Shown piece by piece: positions 16,817 through 26,000 of a DNA stretch of 64,000 nucleotides. The DNA comes from Chitinophaga lutea (GTDB lineage Bacteria > Bacteroidota > Bacteroidia > Chitinophagales > Chitinophagaceae), in the NCBI RefSeq assembly GCF_003813775.1, contig NZ_RPDH01000002.1, positions 1,922,001 to 1,986,000 on the forward strand. The letters run 5' to 3'. Numbering within the stretch: position 1 is the stretch's first letter; each line of letters begins with the position of its first letter. A program made the position numbers and the translations under genes. The notes below the pieces were generated by a model that was not told where the DNA came from, searched no databases, and saw only the letters and a list, made by a program, of their open reading frames with translations.

Positions 16817-17242
16817 CTACTTGTTAGCCGGCGCCGCCGCGGCGCTCTGCGGGTTGGCGGTGCCCAGCACCGTTTTGGCCCCCAATTCGCGCGCGATCTG
16901 CATCACGCTTACCACCGCGCTGATGGGAACGGATTCTTCCGCATTGATCACGATGGTGGGGTCCACCTCCCCTACCGGGATTTTCGGCACCAGCGTTGCG
17001 CGCAGCTGTTCAAAACTCACCTTCTGCGTGCCCACATAAAACTGCTGGCCCGCATCGATGCTGACTACCACGGTCTGTTTTGCTTTGGTATTGCTTTTGG
17101 CCTTCGGCAACATCAGCTTGATGACGTTGGGATTGGCCAGGGAAGACACGATGAGGAAGAATAACAGCAGGATGAACAGAATGTCGTTCAGTGCGCCGTT
17201 ATGCATTTCCGCATGTCCTTTTTTTCGCCTCCGCAAATTCAT
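16817..17242 (-). CDS. exbD: ExbD/TolR-type biopolymer transport protein
   Basis: 141 residues: a basic N-terminus (MNLRRRKKGHAEMHN), one membrane helix at about 19-38 with the conserved proton-path Asp at its start (ALNDILFILLLFFLIVSS), then a periplasmic domain (VNAEESVPISAVVSVMQIARELGAKTVLGT). With ExbB it turns the proton gradient into motion of TonB or a Tol-like partner. The ExbB gene lies 24 bases upstream on the same strand. No tonB is in the window, so whether it energises TonB receptors such as the SusC at 48 kb is inferred. The C-terminus is alanine-rich. Confidence 0.9.
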   Translation of the reverse strand: MNLRRRKKGHAEMHNGALNDILFILLLFFLIVSSLANPNVIKLMLPKAKSNTKAKQTVVVSIDAGQQFYVGTQKVSFEQLRATLVPKIPVGEVDPTIVINAEESVPISAVVSVMQIARELGAKTVLGTANPQSAAAAPANK

Positions 17243-17266
17243 ATCTTATCAATTACGAATGAATAA

Positions 17267-17989
17267 TTATTTGGTCGGTTCCTGCAGCACGTCGATGAAC
17301 TCTGAAGAGGAACCTTCCATTTTATTGATCACCTTGTCGATCTGCGCCTGCAGGTAGCTGTAGCCGATGTACGCCACCAGGCCGATGATCAGGCCGGCCG
17401 CAGATGTCACCATCTTCACGTAGATACCGCCGGCAATGGTGCTGAGGGTGATATCGGAGGTCTGGGAAATGTTGAAGAAAGTCTGGATCATACCGGCAAT
17501 GGTGCCGAGGAAGCCGAACATCGGCGCAATACCGGCGATGATGGCCAGTATCACGAGGTTCTTTTCCATTTTGTAGATTTCCAGCTTGCCTACATTCTCC
17601 ATGGATTTTTCGATGTTTTCGATGGGTTTGCCGATGCGCTGGATACCCTTGTCGATCATCCGCGCAATGGGGCTGTTCGTGTTTTTGGACAGCGAGCGGG
17701 CGGCGTTGATGTTACCGGAAGTAATATGATCGCGGATCATGGGCATGAAGTTGCTTTCCAGTTTGCCCGCTTTTGAAATGGTAATGAATCTTTCCACAAA
17801 AACATATACGGCGATCACGGAAAGTATACCCAGCGGGATCATCAGCGGTCCGCCTTTCAGAATCATATCCCACAACCTGATCTCCTGTGCCGTAGCGGCC
17901 GCAGCATTGGCGCCGGCGGCCAGTGAATCGGCCTTGGCCAGCTGCAGCGAATCCTGCATAACCTGCATGAACGTAACGAGTCCTGACAT
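17267..17989 (-). CDS. exbB: ExbB/TolQ/MotA-type proton channel protein
   Basis: 240 residues. Helix 1 lies near 48-66 (MIPLGILSVIAVYVFVERFI), then a cytoplasmic helical region, then helices 2 and 3 (LAIIAGIAPMFGFLGTIAGMIQTFF and VTSAAGLIIGLVAYIGYSYL), which carry the family's GxxGTVxGM-like turn. It forms the pentameric channel around the ExbD helices in the inner membrane. The N-terminus has a hydrophobic stretch followed by an alanine-rich linker (LAAGANAAAATAQE), as in Bacteroidota homologues. It is the first gene of the exbB-exbD pair. Confidence 0.9.
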   Translation of the reverse strand: MSGLVTFMQVMQDSLQLAKADSLAAGANAAAATAQEIRLWDMILKGGPLMIPLGILSVIAVYVFVERFITISKAGKLESNFMPMIRDHITSGNINAARSLSKNTNSPIARMIDKGIQRIGKPIENIEKSMENVGKLEIYKMEKNLVILAIIAGIAPMFGFLGTIAGMIQTFFNISQTSDITLSTIAGGIYVKMVTSAAGLIIGLVAYIGYSYLQAQIDKVINKMEGSSSEFIDVLQEPTK

Positions 17990-18067
17990 GAATTAAATTT
18001 TAACCTTTTTCATGAAATTATAAGGGGTCAAAGTAATAATAAAAACGCAATGCTGTATAATTTATTA

Positions 18068-19303
18068 TCAACTCTTCTCTTCCCATACCTGAACGAGGTG
18101 GATAATCGTATCCACCGCCTTCTCCATATCCTGCACGCTGATGTACTCATGTTTGCTGTGCAGGGCCATTTCGCCGGTAAAAATATTCGGGCAGGGCAGG
18201 CCCATAAATGATAGCCTGGAACCGTCCGTTCCGCCGCGGATGCTCATTTTGAGCGGCTCCACGCCGGCGCGGCGGATGGCTTCTTCGGCGAAGGCCACCA
18301 CCTGCGGATGTTTGTCGAGCACCTCTTTCATATTGCGGTACTGCTCCGTTACCTTGAACGTTGCGGTAGCGCCGGGGTGCTTTTGCACGATGGTGTCCAT
18401 GATCTTGCGGAGATAAAACTCGTGCCCCTGCAGCTCCGGTACGGTGAAATCGCGGATGATAAAATCGATGGCCGCTTTTTCCACCGTGCCCTGTATGCGT
18501 ACGGGATGAATAAAACCCTGGCGGTCTTCGGTGGTTTCCGGCGAAAGAATGTCTTTCGGCAGTTCCGCCACGATTTCCGCCGCAACCTTGATGGCGCTGA
18601 CGAGTTTGCCCTTTGCGGCGCCGGGATGAACGCTGATGCCCTGTATGGTGATCTGCACGCCGTCGGCGGAAAAGGTTTCGTCTTCCAGCGAGCCCAGCTC
18701 ACCGCCGTCCATCGTGTACCCGAACTGCGCCCCCAGCTTCTCCATGTTCACGTGCTCCACCCCGCGGCCCACTTCCTCGTCGGGCGTGAACAGGATGCGG
18801 ATGGCGCCATGTTTGATCTCCGGGTGCTGCACCAGGTACCGGGCGGCGTCCATGATCTCGGCCACGCCGGCTTTGTTGTCGGCCCCCAGCAGGGTGGCGC
18901 CGCTGGCGGTGATGATGTCGTGCCCCTTTTTATCCGCGAGGTACGGATGGTCTTTGACGCTGATCACCTGCGAACTGTCGTCCGGCAATACAATGTCTTT
19001 TCCGTCCCAGGCCGCATGCACGATGGGTTTCACATTCGTGCCGCTGCAATCGGAGGCCGTGTCCATATGTGCGCAGAGGCAGATGACGGGCACCTGTTTG
19101 GCGGTGGTGGCGGGAATGGTGGCATATACATACCCGTGCTCATCCATTTCGGCATCCTTGATGCCGGCTTCCTGCAATTCCTGTACCAGCAGGCGCGCCA
19201 GGTCTTTTTGCTTTTCGGTGGAAGGGAAAGTGGTGCTGAGCGGGTCCGACTGCGTATCGATCTGCACATAACGCAGGAAGCGCTCTTTTACGGTATATTC
19301 CAT
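18068..19303 (-). CDS. pepT: Peptidase T (tripeptide aminopeptidase)
   Basis: 411 residues, the family's usual length. The M20 zinc site is present: CAHMDTASD (His and Asp, about 79-86), ASGATLLGADNKAGVAEIMDA (bridging Asp), DEEVGRGVEH (catalytic Glu pair), YTMDGGELGSLEDE, and the late His in ALHSKHEYISVQDMEKA. A dimerisation domain lies at about 215-325. It removes N-terminal residues from tripeptides in the cytoplasm. It lies between the FKBP isomerase gene and exbB on the same strand, but an AT-rich inverted repeat separates it from the isomerase. Confidence 0.95.
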   Translation of the reverse strand: MEYTVKERFLRYVQIDTQSDPLSTTFPSTEKQKDLARLLVQELQEAGIKDAEMDEHGYVYATIPATTAKQVPVICLCAHMDTASDCSGTNVKPIVHAAWDGKDIVLPDDSSQVISVKDHPYLADKKGHDIITASGATLLGADNKAGVAEIMDAARYLVQHPEIKHGAIRILFTPDEEVGRGVEHVNMEKLGAQFGYTMDGGELGSLEDETFSADGVQITIQGISVHPGAAKGKLVSAIKVAAEIVAELPKDILSPETTEDRQGFIHPVRIQGTVEKAAIDFIIRDFTVPELQGHEFYLRKIMDTIVQKHPGATATFKVTEQYRNMKEVLDKHPQVVAFAEEAIRRAGVEPLKMSIRGGTDGSRLSFMGLPCPNIFTGEMALHSKHEYISVQDMEKAVDTIIHLVQVWEEKS

Positions 19304-19321
19304 GGGCTGTCTTAAAAAAGA

Positions 19322-19355
19322 AAAAGTAAAAAAGGGAGGCCCCGATTTTACTTTT
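19322..19355 (-). terminator. Possible weak terminator between FKBP gene and pepT
   Basis: AAAAGTAAAA (19322-19331) pairs with TTTTACTTTT (19346-19355), and T-rich sequence follows on the minus strand. The stem is all A-T except one pair, so termination would be weak. Confidence 0.3.
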
Positions 19356-19377
19356 CCTGTTAAAATTATAGAATCAG

Positions 19378-19806
19378 TTAAACGATTTCTACCAGTTCGA
19401 TATCGAAGATCAACGGTTCACCGGCGAGGGGGTGGTTGGCATCGAGGGTGATGAACTCTGAACCGATGGCGGCTACTTTCACCTGGAATACCTGGCCCTG
19501 GGGGTTGCTCATCTGCAAATCCATGCCCACGGAAATGTTCAGGTCTGCCGGGATGTTCGCTTTCGGGTAGTCCATGATCATTTCGTCGCTTTTCGGACCG
19601 TAAGCTTCCTCTACGGGAATATTCAGGGTCTTTTTGTCGCCCGGCTTCATATCCAGCACGCCGCTGTCAAACCCCTTGATCACCATACCGGCGCCTACAG
19701 TAAACTCCAACGGATCCCTGCCTTCTGAAGAATCAAAGGTCTGACCATTCTGTAAACGTCCGTGATAATGTACCCGTACGGTATCTCCGGTCTTTACCTG
19801 TTGCAT
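19378..19806 (-). CDS. FKBP-type peptidyl-prolyl isomerase (SlyD-like)
   Basis: 142 residues. The split FKBP domain is clear: DTVRVHYHGRLQNGQTFDSSEGRDPLEFTVG, then GMVIKGFDSGVLDMKPGDKKTLNIPVEEAYG. An inserted flap replaces the FKBP loop (KSDEMIMDYPKANIPADLNISVGMDLQMSNPQGQ), and the core resumes with DANHPLAGEPLIFDIELVEIV. This is the SlyD arrangement, but the His-rich metal-binding tail of E. coli SlyD is absent. It should catalyse proline isomerisation and act as a folding chaperone in the cytoplasm, since there is no signal peptide. It is divergent from the muramidase gene. Confidence 0.9.
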   Translation of the reverse strand: MQQVKTGDTVRVHYHGRLQNGQTFDSSEGRDPLEFTVGAGMVIKGFDSGVLDMKPGDKKTLNIPVEEAYGPKSDEMIMDYPKANIPADLNISVGMDLQMSNPQGQVFQVKVAAIGSEFITLDANHPLAGEPLIFDIELVEIV

Positions 19807-19897
19807 ATAAAAAATTTAAAATGAGATAATGAAAGGTGAAGGTACATTTTGTTTTTGATTTCTGGCCACAGCTCGTTAATTTGTTACATTCAACGCT

Positions 19898-21058
19898 ATG
19901 ATTATGAAACATCTCGCCTGCCTGCTGCTGCTTTGCTGCTGTTTGCCCGCCCTGGCCCAGCAGCCCGTTAAAACCGGCGCCGACCGTACCGCCGCCTATC
20001 TCCCGTTGCTGGAAGGCAAACGGGTGGGCATGCTCGTAAACCAGACGTCCATCATCGGCGCGTCGCACCTGGTAGACTCCCTGCTGAAAAGGAACGTGCG
20101 CATCGTCAAGATATTCAGTCCCGAGCACGGCTTCCGCGGCCAGGCCGACGCCGGCGAAAAACTCGGCAATACGACGGATTCCGCCACCGGCCTGCCCATC
20201 GTATCGCTCTACGGCAAACACCGCAAGGCAGACAGTGCGGACCTCGCGGATGTGGACGTGCTGGTGTTCGACCTCCAGGACGTGGGCACCCGCTTTTACA
20301 CTTACATCTCCTCTTTACAGGAACTGATGGAATCCGCTGCCGAGCAAAACAAACCGCTCATCGTGCTCGACCGGCCCAATCCCAACGGGCATTACGTAGA
20401 CGGGCCCATTCTCGATACCGCCTTCCGCTCCTTCGTGGGCATGCAGCCCATCCCCACCGTGCATGGCATGACGGTGGGCGAATATGCGAAACTGCTCAAC
20501 GGCGAAGGCTGGCTGAAAGGCGGCGTCAAATGCGATCTCACGGTGATCCCCTGTGAAAACTATACCCACCGCACGATGTACAGCCTGCCGGTCAAACCCT
20601 CGCCCAACCTGCCGAACATGCGGTCGATCTACCTTTACGCGTCCACCTGCCTTTTCGAAGGCACGGCATTCAGCCTGGGCCGCGGCACCGACAAGCCCTT
20701 CCAGGTGTACGGGCACCCGTCGCTGCCCAAACACCTGTTTGCATTCACGCCCCGCAGCGTGCCCGGCGCCAAAAATCCCGTACTGAAAGACCAGACCTGT
20801 TACGGCTATGATCTTTCCGCACCCGCTAAAGCGCCGGTGAACGCCATCGAGCTGGAATACATTCTGAACGCCTATAAACTGTTCCCTGAGAAGAGCAGGT
20901 TCTTCAACGCGTTTTTCAACAAACTCGCCGGCAACAGCATTTTACAGTCACAGATCAAAGCCGGCAAATCCGCAGCGGCCATCCGTGCCACATGGCAGCC
21001 GGGTTTGAAGAAGTTCAAAGCCATCAGGAAGAAATACCTGTTGTATGAGGATTTTTGA
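19898..21058 (+). CDS. namZ: NamZ-type exo-N-acetylmuramidase (DUF1343)
   Basis: 386 residues with a signal peptide (KHLACLLLLCCCLPALAQQ). The DUF1343 signature is complete: RVGMLVNQTSIIG, FSPEHGFRGQADAGE, LPIVSLYGKH, DVLVFDLQDVGTRFYTYISS, DRPNPNG and LFEGTAFSLGRGTDKPFQVYG. Family members (GH171, including NamZ of Bacillus subtilis and Tannerella forsythia) release N-acetylmuramic acid from the non-reducing end of peptidoglycan fragments. It is likely periplasmic and involved in wall recycling or scavenging. No MurNAc kinase or etherase gene is adjacent. A TACATTCA box at 19885-19892 is a possible -7 element. Confidence 0.88.
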   Translation: MIMKHLACLLLLCCCLPALAQQPVKTGADRTAAYLPLLEGKRVGMLVNQTSIIGASHLVDSLLKRNVRIVKIFSPEHGFRGQADAGEKLGNTTDSATGLPIVSLYGKHRKADSADLADVDVLVFDLQDVGTRFYTYISSLQELMESAAEQNKPLIVLDRPNPNGHYVDGPILDTAFRSFVGMQPIPTVHGMTVGEYAKLLNGEGWLKGGVKCDLTVIPCENYTHRTMYSLPVKPSPNLPNMRSIYLYASTCLFEGTAFSLGRGTDKPFQVYGHPSLPKHLFAFTPRSVPGAKNPVLKDQTCYGYDLSAPAKAPVNAIELEYILNAYKLFPEKSRFFNAFFNKLAGNSILQSQIKAGKSAAAIRATWQPGLKKFKAIRKKYLLYEDF

Positions 21059-21060
21059 TG

Positions 21061-21400
21061 GGGTAGAGCGTTTAGCTTTAAACGGAAAATGTCAGTATGA
21101 AGGTTTCCTATCGGCAGGACATTGAATTTAAAGCGGAAAGATGGCATCTGAAATATGAAGGTTTCCTACGGGCACAGGACATTGAATTTAAAGCGGGGAG
21201 ATGGCATCTGAAATATGAAGGTTTCCTACCGGCACAGGACATTGAATTTAAAGCGGGGAGATGGCATCTGAAATATGAAGGTTTCCTACCGGCACAGGAC
21301 ATTGAATTTAAAGCGGAAAGATGGCATCTGAAATATGAAGGCTGCTGACGCGGACGGGATATCGAATCTGAACGGGAAAAAGCATCTCAACCGGTCACCT
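21061..21400. repeat. 60-base tandem repeat array between namZ and fmt
   Basis: Near-identical 60-base units run at 21121-21180, 21181-21240, 21241-21300 and 21301-21340, with degenerate copies at 21066-21120 and 21341-21395. Units 2 and 3 are identical; unit 1 differs from them at three positions. Each unit contains GAATTTAAAGCGG, GATGGCATCTGAAATATGAA and GGTTTCCTAC. Because the unit is 60 bases, frames stay open on both strands (20-residue period), but there is no promoter or secretion signal. Units abut without spacers, so this is not a CRISPR array. Confidence 0.9.
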
Positions 21401-21447
21401 TTTTCCCATTCTTCCCGAATACCGTTTTCGAACGAACGCTAATTTGA

Positions 21448-21455
21448 TACATTTG
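21448..21455 (+). promoter_or_regulatory. -7 promoter box of fmt
   Basis: TACATTTG matches TAnnTTTG and ends only 4 bases before the fmt ATG. A TTTTC at 21425-21429 could act as the -33 region. The implied transcript would have almost no leader. Confidence 0.45.
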
Positions 21456-21459
21456 CAGG

Positions 21460-22383
21460 ATGAGAATCATTTTTATGGGCACGCCCGATTTTGCCGTGGC
21501 CTCTCTGGATGCGCTGGTGCAGCATGGTTATGATGTAGTGGCCGTTATTACAGCGCCTGATAAACCTGCGGGCAGGGGTTTGCAGTTACAGCAGAGCGCG
21601 GTGAAACAATATGCCGTGAGCCGCGATATTCCTGTAATGCAGCCGGAAAAACTCAAGAACCCCGCATTTCTCGAAGAATTGCGCTCCTATAAAGCAGACC
21701 TCCAGGTGGTGGTGGCATTCCGCATGCTGCCGGAACTGGTGTGGGATATGCCGCCCCTGGGCACCATCAACGTGCATGCTTCACTGCTGCCGCAATACCG
21801 CGGTGCGGCGCCGATCAACTGGGCCATCATCAACGGTGAAAAAGAATCCGGCGTTACGACCTTCAAACTGCAACACGAAATCGATACCGGCAACATTCTC
21901 TTTTCCGCCAAAGTACCTATCCGGGACGATGAAACGGCCGGCGAACTGCACGACGCACTGATGCAGGCCGGCGCGGACGTTTTGATCAAAACCGTGGCAG
22001 CCCTCGCCGGAGGCGGCATCGAAGGCACCGTGCAGAACAACATTCCCGCAGACCAGCTCAAACACGCGCCTAAAATATTCAAGGACGATTGCCGGATCAA
22101 CTGGGAGAAACCCGTGGAAGAAATCTACAATCTCATCCGCGGCCTCAGCCCCTACCCTACGGCGTTTACCACCCTCCAGGGCAAAACCCTCAAAATATTC
22201 AAAGCCGTGAAAGAACCGGGCGTACATGCACATGCCGCCGGCTCCGCGCACAGCGATCACAAGACATACCTGAAATTCGCGACGGAAGGCGGATACATCC
22301 GTGTGGAAGAACTGCAGCTGGAAGGCAAGAAGAAAATGGGCGTGGAAGAGTTTTTGCGGGGCTTCCGGTTTGAGGTGAAGTAA
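21460..22383 (+). CDS. fmt: Methionyl-tRNA formyltransferase
   Basis: 307 residues. The N-terminal formyl-transfer domain has MRIIFMGTPDFAVASLDAL, the catalytic HASLLPQYRGAAPINWAI (Asn, His and the SLLP motif) and DIDTG-type HEIDTGNILF. The C-terminal OB-fold domain begins near DDCRINWEKPVEEIYNLIRGLSPYPTAF. It formylates Met-tRNAfMet for initiation using 10-formyl-THF. The start is canonical for the family and lies immediately after a -7 box. Confidence 0.95.
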   Translation: MRIIFMGTPDFAVASLDALVQHGYDVVAVITAPDKPAGRGLQLQQSAVKQYAVSRDIPVMQPEKLKNPAFLEELRSYKADLQVVVAFRMLPELVWDMPPLGTINVHASLLPQYRGAAPINWAIINGEKESGVTTFKLQHEIDTGNILFSAKVPIRDDETAGELHDALMQAGADVLIKTVAALAGGGIEGTVQNNIPADQLKHAPKIFKDDCRINWEKPVEEIYNLIRGLSPYPTAFTTLQGKTLKIFKAVKEPGVHAHAAGSAHSDHKTYLKFATEGGYIRVEELQLEGKKKMGVEEFLRGFRFEVK

Positions 22384-23020
22384 TAAGGAAAGGTTGTCAC
22401 CCTGTGGAAGGATTCAGGTTTGGAGAACAGTAACCAGGGAAAGATTGTCATCATCCTGTGTTGTTTTGAAAACCTGTGTAACATGCCCACGCAAACGCGC
22501 CCAAAGGCATGGCCGTCCTATTTTTACCACCGCTTTCCTGGCTTTGGTATTTTGCGGTAATTTCTTTTGCCGCACCAAACTCTTTTTCGGGCATTCACGC
22601 ACAGATCAAAATAGTATCGAAAAATATCAAAATAGCAATTGTTAATCGTCCCCCGCAACAAGAACTTCGTTCCAAGATCAGGCATTTCCACCAGAAATTG
22701 ACCGCTCCGGACTTATCCCGAAATTCAATCAGTTTTCCATGAATCCTTATACCAGGTTGTTACCCAACTTAACTGAAGTTACCTGCGCAATCAATTCTGT
22801 CAGCTTAACGTATGAACATCCCAGGGGAAAGCATCGCGGCCTTTTACTGGGGTTCACTCGTTTACTGGTTCCATCCACGAAATATTATCTTGTTTCAGGT
22901 AAGTTTTCCTGCATTTTGCTGGTAATCTGCCGGATGGTCCTGGTATACCGCTGCCCGGCATCAGTCAACCTGGCTCCCTTCCATGCTGAAACAGTTCTCA
23001 GTTTATAATCGAAAAATTAT
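22384..23020. other. Gene-free, AT-richer stretch before the RHS gene
   Basis: About 640 bases. Several short open frames exist but none has credible composition. Two loosely similar segments (near 22390-22430 and 22437-22485) share GGAAAGnTTGTCA. On the minus strand, 23001-22885 encodes 38 residues with KGARLTDAGQRYTRTIRQIT, which recalls the end of a LysR-type DNA-binding domain; it has no start or continuation and may be a gene remnant. Confidence 0.35.
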
Positions 23021-26000
23021 ATGAGTGTAAAAAAAACGACAGCCACCGTCATATTGTTATTGGCGCTTGTGAATATTGTCCCGGCGCAGCAGAAAATCAA
23101 TATCGAGTCTTTGATCCCACCTTCTCCGAATGCAGCCGAACTAGGCAAATATGGTCAAATTCCCGTTGGTTTGAATACAGGGGTACCTGATATAAGTTTC
23201 CCATTGTATGAAGTTAAATCCGGCAATCTCAGCTTCCCGATCACCTTATCCTACCACGCCTCCGGCAACCAGGTAAACCAAAGGGTGTCGGATGTAGGGA
23301 TGGGCTGGATTATTAATGCGGGCGGTCAAATTAGCAGGAGCGTCAACGGAATTGCAGACGATGCAACCGGCCAGGGCGCCTGGGGATATTTCAACTATGT
23401 GCCTCCCGGCGCTAATACGATAGACGGCATCAATCACCACGATTCGCTGATGCAATACATCCAGGACTATTTCATTCCCATTTCCACGACCGTTCAAGGA
23501 ACTACTGTGTGGGGGCGCGATCTGGAGCCGGACATGTTTCATTATAACATACCAGGCAAAAGTGGGAAGTTCATCTATACGAAGGCGCGCTCTTTCATGA
23601 CCATCCCTTTTGAGCCCATCGAGATTGAAAAATTCCTTGACAATTCCAATAAAGTGTGTTTCCGGCTTACGAGCGACAACGGGGCGATTTTTAATTTTTC
23701 CCAATACACCGTTAGCAAGTTCCTGTCAGGATACCCTTCCACGTGTACAAATCTGACTTCGTATATCAGTACCTGGCAACTGAGCTCTATTATATCCGCA
23801 AATTTGACAGACACGATCACGTTTGAATATGAGGTGGCAAAGATCCACGATGAAATCGAACAGCATGTAAAAACCATTGGTTTGAGGCTATTCGAGTCCC
23901 CAAACACGTCAGTCTATTGCCTGGATGGCATACAGATCCTGGATACAGAACTGGATCCATGCAGTGGATATGGAAAAATCAAGAAAACGAACGTGGATTA
24001 TGATGAATTGCGGATAAAAAGAATCAATTTCAAAAACGGCTATGTATTATTTAACAGGAATAGCGGCAGAAATGACGTACCTGCTGTAGAATTATCCACC
24101 AACCGTGCATTGGATAATATCGAGATATATGACGCCAACAACGTATTGACTAAAAAGTTTCTGTTCGGTACGGAGTACGCGGCGGCTTCGCCCACTACCA
24201 CCGACTCATGGAAAAATAACCGGCTTCGGCTCAAAAAATTTTCTGAAGTAAATATTGCCTCTCCTACCGATAAAAAGGAATACACGTTTGAGTATGAAAC
24301 TACTCCTTTGCCCCACTATGGTTCGTATAACATCGACTACTGGGGGTACAGTAACGGGCAGAGCAATACGGAATTGATTCCCTATGCATCATACAGCAAC
24401 ACCACTTTTCAATCACTTTACCTAGGTTATTTAACCGGCAGCTCTTCTATTACCGTTGAAAACAGGTACAGTTTCACCAGTCCGAATAATTATACAGTAG
24501 GCACCGCAAACAGGGAGCCTTCCGCCAGCCATATGATGGCGGGCATGCTGAAAAAGATTATTTTCCCGACCGGTGGGTATACGCAATTTGAGTTTGAACC
24601 GCATAAATACTGGTCCTTTTACACTTCTCAACAGGCAATGGGAGGCGGCCTCAGGGTTAAATCCATCAAAACCTATACTTCTCCGGACGCGATGGCCACG
24701 CAGGAATTTTACAAGTATGGAGAGAATGACAACGGCTTGGGCATACTAGTGCTGGATGAGGGTATCTTCTACAAGAATTATGACGACTATGTTGGTTACT
24801 ACCCTACGAGTTTTAGAGCGCAGTGCATGTACAATGAAAGTGAGGGCAATTTGTTTGCCTGGAAAAGGAATTTTCAGGGCATTTCAAAATACAGCTCGCC
24901 GAGCTTTAATGGAAGCCCCGTAGTCTATCAAACTGCCAGCCTGTATAAGGACGGCAGTGGCACCAATGGAAAATCCGTGTACAAGTTTGATGTAAATTTA
25001 TCTTACCATGAACTGATCCCCAGCATGTTTGCCAGCAGCGGAAACTACGGGTCCATCAATAACGCCTGGCATCAGGGGGAGCTACTGGAAGAAAAGCATT
25101 ACAAATTTGAGAATAATCAGTACTACCCTGTTTCACGAACCAAGCATGAATACATTACTTACAATGCGAAAGTGGAAACAGCTGTTATTTTCAAACAGGT
25201 GATCACGCCGGTTACCTTTGGCTCTTTATTGCTAAGCTACCCCGGGTACCAGACGCTGACCCCCGATCAAGTAGCCCCGGTTTATCCTAATTTAGTCCGG
25301 AGTTATGGTTTGTTCGGCATTTATCCTTACAGCATTACAACCGGCGCGTACAGGAAATTCCGGGATAGCGTAACCACATATGATGCTACAGATACCAGCA
25401 GGAAAATTGATGTCGTTACCCAATATGCGTATGAGAATGCGGAGAATCGTTATTTAACCAAAACCGAAAGAAATTCCGGCAGCGGTGAGTTTAAAATAAG
25501 CCGGTTCAAATATCCGCAAGATCATTCAGACGTTGTTTCGCAATCAATGGTAGCGAGGAATATACTAACGCCGGTATTGGAAGAAAAGGAATTCATTCTC
25601 CGGAATGGCAACGAAGAGCTGCTGTCTACCATTCAAACCAACTTCAGGCAAACGGGAAATTTAATTGTAAAAGACCGGGTAAACGCATCTACACTTTCCA
25701 ATACGCCTGAAACCAGGATATTATTCAATCAGTACGATTCGCACGGCAATATTGTAGAGCAGCAGAAGGCAAATGATGTCAAAGAGGTTTATTTATGGGG
25801 ATACAACTCGCAGTACCCGGTGGCAAAGATCACAAACACCACTTATGATGTTGCGAAAACCTATATCAACCAGAGTGTACTTGATAATCCTGCAGATGAC
25901 ACCACACTTCGCAGTCATCTGGGCAACCTGCGCAATATTCCCGGCGCTTTTGTTACCATATTTACTTACAAGCCGTTAATCGGAGTAACGAGTGAAACTG

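Noticed and set aside
21121..21340. CRISPR-like regular repeat
   Set aside because: The units abut with no unique spacers and are 60 bases long. No cas genes are present. This is a simple tandem array.
21097..21348. An 83-codon repeat-encoded protein in the tandem array
   Set aside because: The frame is open only because the unit is a multiple of three, and the opposite strand is equally open. There is no promoter, signal peptide or terminator of its own.
22739..23008. An 89-codon open frame before the RHS gene
   Set aside because: No family likeness, no promoter and unnatural composition. The opposite strand holds a better though still weak LysR-like remnant.
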